Shown in pieces: positions 18,206 to 26,167 of a DNA stretch of 64,000 nucleotides. The translations under genes and the position numbers were made by a program. Each line of letters opens with the position of its first letter. Within the stretch, counting starts at the first letter, position 1. Where the stretch lies: assembly GCA_964350945.1 (NCBI GenBank), contig CAYGLF010000001.1:124001-188000 (forward strand), in the 5' to 3' direction. The notes beneath the pieces are model-generated. The model ran no database searches, was not told the origin of the DNA, and saw only the letters and a list, made by a program, of their open reading frames with translations. This stretch comes from CAYGLF01 sp964350945. Its GTDB lineage: Bacteria > Chlamydiota > Chlamydiia > Chlamydiales > JAAZZY01.

Positions 18206-21200
18206 ATGGGTCCAATTAGAATAATATCTATGATTTTTTTACAAGACATGATCCAAAAGCTCACTGAATACTGGGCAAAGCAAGGCTGTGCCATTCATTT
18301 TGGCTATGACCTAGAAATGGGAGCTGGAACATTCAACCCCACCACCTTCTTTCGCTCGTTGGGACCTGAGCCCTATAGTGCGGCCTATTTAGAGCCAAGT
18401 CGACGCCCAACAGACGGTCGTTATGGCGACAATCCCAGCCGCATGCAGCATTTCCTACAGTTTCAAGTTATTTTAAAACCCTCCCCTCAAAATATTCAGC
18501 AACTCTATCTTAAGTCACTCGCTGCAATCGATATTCAGGCAAATCAGCATGACGTACGCTTTGTCCACGATGATTGGAAATCACCGACTCTGGGAGCTTG
18601 GGGACTTGGCTGGGAAGTATGGATTGATGGGATGGAAGTCTCTCAGTTCACTTACTTTCAAAGTTTTGGTGGCCAGCCACTAGATGTAATCCCTGGTGAA
18701 ATCACCTATGGGATAGAACGCCTTGCAATGTACAAACAAAATGTTGACAATGTTTATCAGCTAAAATGGAACCAAGACCTAACTTATGGAGAAATCTACC
18801 ATCAAAATGAGGTTCAGTGGAGCCGATACAATTATGAAGTTGCCAATACCGACTTATGGAGCCACACCTTTGAATCTAGTGAAAAAGAAGCCTACGCTCT
18901 ATTAGAGCAAAAACTTCCAATTCCGGCCTATGACTTTGTAATGAAAGCCTCTCACGCATTTAATATGCTTGAAGCTCGCGGAGTTATTTCTGTCTCTGAA
19001 AGAACAAACTACATCAATCGCGTTAGAAAACTTTCCTGCAAAGTTGCAGCCCAGTATTTAGAGCATCGAAAAGTCCTTGAGCACCCGCTTCTAAAAACAA
19101 ATACTGTGCCGCCTAAAGCTAACAAATCCAATCCGCCATCCCTTGAAAAATTTATTCCAGAAAAAACGGGAGATTTTGTTTTAGAAATTGGGGTTGAGGA
19201 GCTCCCTCAGTCTTTTATTCCGATAGGCATCAAAAATCTTAAGAAAGACTTAGAGTCCTTTCTAAAGAAAAACCAACTCTCTTTTTCTAAAATAAGCACT
19301 TTTGGTTCTCCCAGGCGCTTGACGGCTTACGTTGAAGAGCTTGCCTGTGGCACCTTAGAGCAAACCATTGAAAAAAAAGGCCCCTCCACAGAAAAAGCAT
19401 TTGATCAACAAGGAAATTTAACTGCAATTGGAAAGGGCTTTTTAGATTCTCTTGGTAAAAAGCACCTTTTGGAAAGTGAAATTATGTCACAAGCTGACCC
19501 AGATTTAACAATTAGAGACACCCCCCAAGGGAGTTACCTTTTCGTATGCTCAACCATTCCCTCACAGAGCACTGCAGATATTTTCATAGACAAACTCCCA
19601 AAGCTGATTCTAGATTTAGACTTCCCTCAAAAAATGATCTGGTCAGATTTAAAGGTCCCCTTTCCCAGACCCCTCCAGTGGCTGGTGGCCCTTCACGACA
19701 AGCAGGTAGTTCCTCTTGAAATTGCAGGTATTACCGCCTCCAATCATTCTTGGGGACATCCTTTGCTTTTTCAACAGAAGGTAGAAATTAAAAATGCCAC
19801 AGATTACTTTGAATCACTTGAAAAAAGCTACGTCCTTGTTGACCCCAAGAAAAGAGAACAAAGCATCCTCCAGCAGTTAGAGGTGATCGAAAAACAGATG
19901 GGAGCTAAAGCCACCCATGTACAAAAAGTTTTAAAAGAGGTTCTTTATTTAACAGAATATCCCCAGCTGATGCCCGCCTCTTTTGATCCTAGCTTTCTAC
20001 AAGTCCCTAAACAACTTCTCGAGCTGGTTTTGATTACTCATCAAAAACACTTCCCACTTCAGGGAGCAGACAGCCAATCAGAACCTCACTTTATTGCCTG
20101 CTTAGATACAAAACCAAATGATTTGATCAAGAGAGGGCATGAAAAAGCCGTTTCTCCACGGCTTGCAGATGGTTTGTTTCTCTATCAGCAAGACTTAAAA
20201 CATGGGCTTGATTTTTTTGCCGACAAACTGACTAGCATCACGTTTCATCAAGGCCTGGGCAACCTGAGCGAAAAATCAAAACGAGTGTTAAAACACGCCC
20301 AAGTTCTAAACCAGCTTTACCCTTTAGCACCTAATGATAAAACCTTTTTGCAAATAGCTCGTTACCTCAAAGCTGACCTAGCCTCTAGTGTGGTATTTGA
20401 TTTCCCTGAACTTCAAGGAACGATGGGACAAATTTATGCAGATCATGAAAAGCACCCCCCACCCCTTGGCCAAGCTATCTATGAACATTGGCTACCGAGA
20501 TTTGAGGAGGACAAGCTCCCCACTTCTCCGCTAGGTGTGATCTATAGCTTAGCTGATAAAATAGATAACCTATTAGCCTGCTTTTTATCAAACCGCCTGC
20601 CAACCTCATCCTCAGACCCTTTTGCTCTCAGAAGACAGGCCCTTGGAATTGCCCGTATTTTAATCGAACACCGCATCGACATTCCCCTATCAAAAGTATT
20701 CGAAAAGTGCCAGGAGCACTTTAACTTCCCCAAAAACACCGACGCTGTAGCCGCTCTTAACGCGTTCTTTGAGTCTCGCCTCAAAACAGTTCTTTCACAG
20801 TACGATCTTACCAGTGATGAAATCCAAGCAGCCTACTCACAGGATGAACTTAATATTTATGACCGCTATTTAAAAACTGTTGCCATCCATACCTTTAAAA
20901 ACAACCCCCACTTTGTACTCCTATTGGAAGTTTACAAAAGAGCTAAGGGGCAACTTAGCGATAAAGCATTACAGCCTGTCGACCCCAAGCTGTTTACGAC
21001 CACTCAAGAATCAGCTCTTTTCGAAACCTTTCAAAAGGTAAATCACCCTCTACAAGATCTTTTCTCATCGCGTTCCTATCTGAAGTGTTTCGATCTACTT
21101 CTTACATTCCACAAGCCTCTCGCAGATCTTTTTGAAAATGTTAAAGTGCTTGTAGACGACCCTACTATCCGCAACAATCGATTAGCATTGTTACAAGAAA

Positions 21201-21253
21201 TTATTCTTCTTTTCCATAAACTTCTAGATTTTGATGCCCTTAAAAAAATTTAG
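18206..21253 (+). CDS. glyQS: fused glycyl-tRNA synthetase (alpha and beta chains)
   Basis: This charges tRNA-Gly. Most bacteria encode alpha and beta chains separately; Chlamydiae fuse them, and the 1015-residue product here shows both. The alpha part covers about residues 1-290 (EYWAKQGCAIHFGYDLEMGA, NPSRMQHFLQFQVILKP, GGQPLDVIPGEITYGIERLA). The beta part begins near residue 320 (LEIGVEELPQSFIP), and an anticodon-binding HD-like region ends the protein. The frame is open from a TTG at 18194. ATG codons at 18206 and 18230 are both reasonable, and the conserved part begins at IFLQDMIQKL just after the second. Divergent from the glycosyltransferase gene. Confidence 0.95.
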   Translation: MGPIRIISMIFLQDMIQKLTEYWAKQGCAIHFGYDLEMGAGTFNPTTFFRSLGPEPYSAAYLEPSRRPTDGRYGDNPSRMQHFLQFQVILKPSPQNIQQLYLKSLAAIDIQANQHDVRFVHDDWKSPTLGAWGLGWEVWIDGMEVSQFTYFQSFGGQPLDVIPGEITYGIERLAMYKQNVDNVYQLKWNQDLTYGEIYHQNEVQWSRYNYEVANTDLWSHTFESSEKEAYALLEQKLPIPAYDFVMKASHAFNMLEARGVISVSERTNYINRVRKLSCKVAAQYLEHRKVLEHPLLKTNTVPPKANKSNPPSLEKFIPEKTGDFVLEIGVEELPQSFIPIGIKNLKKDLESFLKKNQLSFSKISTFGSPRRLTAYVEELACGTLEQTIEKKGPSTEKAFDQQGNLTAIGKGFLDSLGKKHLLESEIMSQADPDLTIRDTPQGSYLFVCSTIPSQSTADIFIDKLPKLILDLDFPQKMIWSDLKVPFPRPLQWLVALHDKQVVPLEIAGITASNHSWGHPLLFQQKVEIKNATDYFESLEKSYVLVDPKKREQSILQQLEVIEKQMGAKATHVQKVLKEVLYLTEYPQLMPASFDPSFLQVPKQLLELVLITHQKHFPLQGADSQSEPHFIACLDTKPNDLIKRGHEKAVSPRLADGLFLYQQDLKHGLDFFADKLTSITFHQGLGNLSEKSKRVLKHAQVLNQLYPLAPNDKTFLQIARYLKADLASSVVFDFPELQGTMGQIYADHEKHPPPLGQAIYEHWLPRFEEDKLPTSPLGVIYSLADKIDNLLACFLSNRLPTSSSDPFALRRQALGIARILIEHRIDIPLSKVFEKCQEHFNFPKNTDAVAALNAFFESRLKTVLSQYDLTSDEIQAAYSQDELNIYDRYLKTVAIHTFKNNPHFVLLLEVYKRAKGQLSDKALQPVDPKLFTTTQESALFETFQKVNHPLQDLFSSRSYLKCFDLLLTFHKPLADLFENVKVLVDDPTIRNNRLALLQEIILLFHKLLDFDALKKI

Positions 21254-21336
21254 TTTTTTAAAAATTAACTTACATTTAAATCATCTTTTGACATTTAATA
21301 GACCCTTTAATTTTTAATAATTTTAGGAGATTAAGC

Positions 21337-22350
21337 ATGTCATATAATAATATTAATACAAATTCAATGCATAAAATGGCACTTGTAGGAGCTGCTGGGT
21401 ATACAGCATTTAAAGCAGTTTCACTCCTAACACAAACTATTTCTGGTAGTGATACCGTTTATGAGAGAGTCAATCATTGGAACCAGGCTCAAAATCTAAA
21501 AAACCCCATATTAGCACTTGGGAAACGTGCACAAGTGCTTACTGGATCTGACTCATTTGTATGTCGTCTTTCTAACTTTTCAAAAGCAATCGCCTATACT
21601 GTTTGTGTGGTACTTTTTATTGATGTTTACAACCAATTGGAAAGAAGCTCAATGCAGCAGACTGCCACTATAGATCTTTTAAATAACGTGACCTCTCTTC
21701 AGACACAAGCAGATAAATGCTCTAGAAACCTAACGATTTCCTCAAAGACTTTAACCAACCTCCAAAAAAACTTTGACCAAATTCAAAATGAACTCAATGA
21801 CTGTAGCACAATAAAAGACGGGTTTAAGAGGTTTTCTGATGACTGCAACCAAAGAATGGTAGATTTAAACGAACAATTTAAACTTCTACAAGCAAAAGCG
21901 AATGACAAATTAGCCCTTCAAAAACTGTTGGAGACATGCAACCGTGAAAGGACCACCTGCCAAGGCGACACAGAAGAGAAAAGCAATCAGATCAGTGAAC
22001 TTAGTGCTCGCATAGAAACAGCAGAGCAAGGTGGCCGTACGCTGCAAGCGAGTGCCCAAGCGGTACAACAGCAGCTTACTACATGTCTTGATCAATCTGC
22101 TCAGAAAGAGGCCGAGGTTCAAAAGCAGCAGGATCATCTAGAGCAGTGCATCCAGAAGAAAACAGCCTGCACGGGTGAAACAGCAATAAAAACAACTCAA
22201 ATACAAGAACTTAGTGACCGCATCAGGACCACAGAGAAACAACTTGCTGATTGTCTTAATACACCTGCTAAAGCGCCCCAAGATCCACCGAAAAAACCAC
22301 TTTTAGAGTCGACTGGCAAGCAAGGCCAACACGGCGTTCCTGAACAATAA
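21337..22350 (+). CDS. membrane-anchored cysteine-rich coiled-coil protein, Inc-like N-terminus
   Basis: No family recognised. The 337-residue product has two hydrophobic segments near the N-terminus (MALVGAAGYTAFKAVSLLTQ and AIAYTVCVVLFIDVYNQ), then a long coiled coil from about residue 105 to 315. Cysteines recur in the coil. An imperfect repeat is visible: TCNRERTTCQGDTEEK...ELSARIETAE is followed by QCIQKKTACTGETAIK...ELSDRIRTTE. Each repeat has a Cys-x6-Cys pair, one heptad apart. NFSKA after the first hydrophobic segment is shared with the next two genes. The layout is compatible with an inclusion-membrane-type effector, by inference only. A strong terminator follows. Confidence 0.72.
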   Translation: MSYNNINTNSMHKMALVGAAGYTAFKAVSLLTQTISGSDTVYERVNHWNQAQNLKNPILALGKRAQVLTGSDSFVCRLSNFSKAIAYTVCVVLFIDVYNQLERSSMQQTATIDLLNNVTSLQTQADKCSRNLTISSKTLTNLQKNFDQIQNELNDCSTIKDGFKRFSDDCNQRMVDLNEQFKLLQAKANDKLALQKLLETCNRERTTCQGDTEEKSNQISELSARIETAEQGGRTLQASAQAVQQQLTTCLDQSAQKEAEVQKQQDHLEQCIQKKTACTGETAIKTTQIQELSDRIRTTEKQLADCLNTPAKAPQDPPKKPLLESTGKQGQHGVPEQ

Positions 22351-22399
22351 GTAGAGGGTATTTACCCCTTCTTCCCTCCTATAATTCAAAAAAATTCTA

Positions 22400-22432
22400 G
22401 GCTTGTAAATACTTTATTTACAAGTCTTTTTT
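22400..22432 (+). terminator. rho-independent terminator after the coiled-coil gene
   Basis: GGCTTGTAAATA at 22400-22411 pairs with TATTTACAAGTC at 22415-22426 (12 base pairs, one G-T wobble, three-base loop), and six T residues follow. It lies 50 bases after the stop at 22350. Confidence 0.85.
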
Positions 22433-22529
22433 ATATTTTTAATTAAAACTATTTTATTATAGTTAATAAACTGTAGATTAGTTTATAATTTGTATAAATG
22501 TTAAAAATTAATATATACTAAGGTGAATA

Positions 22530-23195
22530 ATGTTCGTAAATTATCAGAATACTACTACTGCTCAAACAGTAGGTTTTGCAGCCTCTCTAGCAGTCGGATC
22601 AGCATCTTTTTTTGGAACTTCAACTCTACAAAAGCGCATAGACTATTTAAAAGAATGCTCATCGAGCAAGAGTGCTTATCAAAATATTCAAAATTTCTCA
22701 AAAGCCCTTTTTGGAACAACGCCTTTAAAAATGCGTGCATCCCTCGCTGCAACCTCAATCCTACTGGGTACAGCAAGCTATGCGTTAACTCAAATAAATC
22801 CAAAAGATATTGAAGCCGTAAATAAGAAGAACTTGTACCCACAAAAACAAACCAACCTTTTAGATAATAATTTTTGCAATACCTCTACCTTGGACATTTC
22901 TTTAAACCTCTTTTCAACGAATGCCTCAAGCTCCCCTATTAATTCTAAAGATATCGATACTCGCTCGAAGGGCAACTTCGTGGAACTGACCATTATTATC
23001 GGAGGGGTTGCACGTAAAGCAATGTTTGAAATTATACCACCTCCAACTAAAGGCTCTAAAAAGCTCTCAGCAAAATTCGTTAATAAAGGATCTGATCTTA
23101 AAGATCTCTTTCCAGGTATCAGTAGAATTTCAGGAACTTATAAAAATTCCTCTCATGAATGCGCTGGATTGTCAATGCAACAGCAAAACTCCTAG
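22530..23195 (+). CDS. Inc-like bilobed hydrophobic protein, paralogue 1
   Basis: No known family recognised. The 221-residue product starts with a hydrophobic helix (TVGFAASLAVGSASFFG), a 40-residue polar linker, and a second helix (ASLAATSILLGTASYALT), followed by a polar tail of about 130 residues. The linker CSSSKSAYQNIQNFSKALFG is almost identical to that of the next gene, at protein and DNA level, while the tails are unrelated. This bilobed pattern is what chlamydial inclusion-membrane proteins show, so such a role is an inference. The ATG has AAGGTG four bases upstream, and a TATAAT lies at 22484-22489. Confidence 0.72.
   Translation: MFVNYQNTTTAQTVGFAASLAVGSASFFGTSTLQKRIDYLKECSSSKSAYQNIQNFSKALFGTTPLKMRASLAATSILLGTASYALTQINPKDIEAVNKKNLYPQKQTNLLDNNFCNTSTLDISLNLFSTNASSSPINSKDIDTRSKGNFVELTIIIGGVARKAMFEIIPPPTKGSKKLSAKFVNKGSDLKDLFPGISRISGTYKNSSHECAGLSMQQQNS
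22654..22705 (+). repeat. near-identical 52-base block, copy 1
   Basis: This block matches 23369-23420 at 50 of 52 positions, whereas flanking coding sequence is clearly diverged. It encodes the linker between the two hydrophobic helices of paralogue 1. Confidence 0.8.
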
Positions 23196-23250
23196 ATTAA
23201 CCACAAACTAAAAAAAATAACTAAAGATTAAAACAGGATTTTTATAAAGC

Positions 23251-24063
23251 ATGAGTATTAATGTTACCAATATTACGCAAAGGGCAGGACTTTTAAGCGC
23301 CTTTTTTACTGGTTCAATGTCAATTTTTGGGATTTCAAGTATGCAGGAGCGTTCTAAGTATTTAAATAAATGCTCATCGACTAAGAGTGCTTATCAAAAT
23401 ATTCAAAATTTCTCAAAAGCTTTTTTTGGGACTACCGACTTTAAAACAAGAGCCACCTTTCTCTCTGCTGCTGCTATATTTGCAACTACTTATGCAACAA
23501 ACAGCCTTCCTTTGAGTCAAAACAATCTAGCAATCAATGGAAATGCAATGCCTGCAGATAGGGTTCAGTCTCTAATTAAAATAGATACTTTCTCAAATTC
23601 CACCGCACATTGTCCTTCATGGTGTTTTTTAAATGACAAAGACTCTGCAAAAAATATTGAACCAAACCGATTTTCAATCGATTTAAGAGCTTCATCAAAA
23701 AAATTGCCTCAATCTACTTATTCAACAAATACCAGCACCAAACTTTTGTCATCTGATAGATTTTGCCCTTCCATAGGTTCTCGCACCTCATCAAATTACT
23801 CCATGCTAAACGATCATACGTTTGATGGTCAGGAGCAAATTACCAGTATTTTACCATCACAGTCTAAGGTCAATCAACCGCTCCAAGCACCAGATGTAAT
23901 TGCAACTAATGGATATGTGCGACAAGTACAAACAGCAGTTATCCTAACAGGACTTGCTCTTTTCGCAAAAATTAAAGGCGAGAAAATTATAGAGGATTGT
24001 TTTAATACTATTGCAGAAACCGGTCTGTTTCAAGAGCTACTGGATGGCGGGGCTTTTTTGTAG
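23251..24063 (+). CDS. Inc-like bilobed hydrophobic protein, paralogue 2
   Basis: The 270-residue product shares the N-terminal architecture of its upstream neighbour: a helix at RAGLLSAFFTGSMSIFGISS, the linker CSSTKSAYQNIQNFSKAFFG, and a second hydrophobic segment at TFLSAAAIFATTYAT. The tail is serine- and asparagine-rich, unrelated to that of paralogue 1, and ends with a third hydrophobic patch (TAVILTGLALFAKI). No enzymatic motif is visible. It lies 55 bases downstream of paralogue 1 and was probably produced by tandem duplication. Its 3' end overlaps the converging DCC-protein gene by 56 bases. Confidence 0.7.
   Translation: MSINVTNITQRAGLLSAFFTGSMSIFGISSMQERSKYLNKCSSTKSAYQNIQNFSKAFFGTTDFKTRATFLSAAAIFATTYATNSLPLSQNNLAINGNAMPADRVQSLIKIDTFSNSTAHCPSWCFLNDKDSAKNIEPNRFSIDLRASSKKLPQSTYSTNTSTKLLSSDRFCPSIGSRTSSNYSMLNDHTFDGQEQITSILPSQSKVNQPLQAPDVIATNGYVRQVQTAVILTGLALFAKIKGEKIIEDCFNTIAETGLFQELLDGGAFL
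23369..23420 (+). repeat. near-identical 52-base block, copy 2
   Basis: Second copy of the block at 22654-22705; the two differences fall within one five-base stretch. It encodes the same linker in paralogue 2. Confidence 0.8.
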
Positions 24064-24400
24064 ACAAGTAACGTCGATTGCGAGCAATCAGATTGTAGGC
24101 CCAATCAAACAAAATGGGTGGTAAAATATACTTCCACCCTATCAATTTGTAAACTCCCCCCAACTTCCAGCAAATTTTAAAAACGGCTTTTGAGCGATTG
24201 GAAATGATCTGTTCCCCCTCTTGAAAATTTTCAATCAAAATGAGAGCTTGTTGATCGAGCTTCAGCCCTCTCATAGAGTGTGCTGTTTTCCCTTTCAGAT
24301 CAGCAAATAAAAACTGTTTTTTTTTATCTCTCTTGAGGATAAAAAGAATACACTTGGTACAGAAGTTACATTGCGCATCATAAAGAATTAGATTTGCCAT
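24008..24400 (-). CDS. DCC-family (DUF393) thiol-disulfide protein
   Basis: The 130-residue product has the DxxCxxC signature at the start (LILYDAQCNFCTKCILFILK), followed by FADLKGK and the SKAVFKICWKLGGVYKL segment that defines the DUF393/YuxK-like thioredoxin-fold family. Members are presumed redox proteins with poorly known partners. It is two bases downstream of dnaG on the same strand, hence likely cotranscribed. The 3' end overlaps the Inc-like paralogue 2. Confidence 0.82.
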   Translation of the reverse strand: MANLILYDAQCNFCTKCILFILKRDKKKQFLFADLKGKTAHSMRGLKLDQQALILIENFQEGEQIISNRSKAVFKICWKLGGVYKLIGWKYILPPILFDWAYNLIARNRRYLSTKKPRHPVALETDRFLQ

Positions 24401-24402
24401 AC

Positions 24403-26166
24403 CTACACCTTGACCTGGGGACGTTTTTTTTGTATTTCGTCGAATTCTTTGGCAAGTTGAATGGCCTCATCATCAGTAAGGCGCCCAGACTGTATCTTTA
24501 CTTTAATTTCCTCTCTCTGCTTCATCCACTTTTGATCTAAAATGTGTTGCAAAGCTTTGATAAAGTTTTCCTTGGCGTCTTCTTTTTTAATGGTTTTTTC
24601 TAATAAAGTCCCTATTAGCTTCTGCGTTTCATCCTCAGGAGTTTCTATCAATAACGAAAGAGTATCTAACACATTTTGATTGATATAACCTCTTTCAAGA
24701 GCTTGGTAGATCGTTTTGCACTGCTCATCAATAAAATCTTCAGGGGTGATATTTTGATGTGCTATTTTAAGAAGCTCTGTCGTTGGCACATCACGCTGCA
24801 ATAGCCATGTTAAAAGATCTGTTTCTAAATATTGGTGTTGTAGCTTTGTCGAGGAAGATGAACGAGGTTTTGAGGTGACATAAACATAAGGAGCACTCAT
24901 TTCAGAAATACCAAGAGTACTTTCTGGGATCTGCATAATTGATGCGACTTTCTTTAGACTCTCATGGACCATCACAGGGTCTTCCCACTCTCTGATTTTA
25001 AGCACTACTTTTTCAATCAAGCGCGCCTTTTTAGCTGGATCACCAACATCTACACGCCTTCCTAGAAGATCCATTAAAAAAGGAAGATAGGCCACTTTTT
25101 TGGCCAAGAGATCACCAAATGCACGAGCTCCTTTTTCTCTTAAAAATGAGTCTGGATCATAGCCAGCAGGCATAGGAACGATATATGTTGCGATCTTCTT
25201 CTTTTGTAGTAAATGTCCGCTTTTAATCATTGCATTCTCTCCAGCAGCATCTGAGTCAAATGCCAAAAAGGCTTCTTCAACACCAAGCTGATTGAGTTTA
25301 TCAACATGGCCTTCTGTAAGAGCGGTTCCTAGAGGGGCAATCGTTGCATTTAAACCATGATAAATAAGTCGCAGAGCATCAATCTGCCCTTCAACAATAA
25401 GCGCTTTTTTCCCTTTTGCAAGCCGCATGCGACTATAATTTAGGCCATAGAGAACCTGTGATTTTTTAAATAAAAAGCTCTCCTTGGAATTGATGTATTT
25501 TCCACCATTAGTCTTCTCTTTGTAAAGTCTTGCTGAAAAAGCGATCACAGCTCCTTGAGAATTATGAATTGGAAACATAATCCGATCATAGAAAAAAGCA
25601 GACTGGTAGTTATTTAATAATCCAACCTCTTTGATTTCATCTAAAGATATATTTTTAGAACGAAGATGCTGGACTAAAAGCTTGCTGTCAGAGGGGGCAA
25701 GTCCGATTTCAAATGCTTTTATAAATGCGCTTTCGATCCCTCTAGAGGCAAGATAGTCAAGAGCCTCTTTGCCCTCACTTGATTGAAGAAGAGTATGATG
25801 AAAAAAGTTGTGAGCCTCTAACAGGACCTCTAAAAATCGTTTTTTATTCTGCCCTCCAGTATGATTTTGGTCATACTCTAGCATCACCTGATAGCGTTGA
25901 GCTAAGATTTCAACAGCTTCTATAAAACTTAAGTGTTCATGTTGCATTAAAAATGCTATGGCATCGCCGTGTGCTTGACACCCAAAACAATGATAAAATG
26001 AAGAACCCGCTTGCACCACAAAAGAAGGTGTCTTTTCTTCATGGAAAGGACAACATCCTTTATGGTAGAGCCCTGAGCGCTTCAACTCAACATAACTTGA
26101 GAGCAAGTCAACAAGGTCTACCTTCTGGCGAAGCTGTTCGAGACTTTCTTTAGTAAGTGTTGGCAA
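24403..26166 (-). CDS. dnaG: DNA primase
   Basis: Primase makes RNA primers for replication. Visible parts are the CHC2 zinc finger (CCPFHEEKTPSF, then YHCFGCQAHGD), the TOPRIM core with IVEGQIDALRLI and AFLAFDSDAAGEN, and a C-terminal helicase-interacting region. The frame is open to a TTG at 26202, inside metG. The TTG at 26166 is chosen because it lies directly after the metG stop, has AAGG nine bases upstream, and gives LPTLTKESLEQLRQ at the start as in other chlamydial primases (587 residues). metG-dnaG are in one transcript order. Confidence 0.93.
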   Translation of the reverse strand: MPTLTKESLEQLRQKVDLVDLLSSYVELKRSGLYHKGCCPFHEEKTPSFVVQAGSSFYHCFGCQAHGDAIAFLMQHEHLSFIEAVEILAQRYQVMLEYDQNHTGGQNKKRFLEVLLEAHNFFHHTLLQSSEGKEALDYLASRGIESAFIKAFEIGLAPSDSKLLVQHLRSKNISLDEIKEVGLLNNYQSAFFYDRIMFPIHNSQGAVIAFSARLYKEKTNGGKYINSKESFLFKKSQVLYGLNYSRMRLAKGKKALIVEGQIDALRLIYHGLNATIAPLGTALTEGHVDKLNQLGVEEAFLAFDSDAAGENAMIKSGHLLQKKKIATYIVPMPAGYDPDSFLREKGARAFGDLLAKKVAYLPFLMDLLGRRVDVGDPAKKARLIEKVVLKIREWEDPVMVHESLKKVASIMQIPESTLGISEMSAPYVYVTSKPRSSSSTKLQHQYLETDLLTWLLQRDVPTTELLKIAHQNITPEDFIDEQCKTIYQALERGYINQNVLDTLSLLIETPEDETQKLIGTLLEKTIKKEDAKENFIKALQHILDQKWMKQREEIKVKIQSGRLTDDEAIQLAKEFDEIQKKRPQVKV

Positions 26167-26167
26167 T

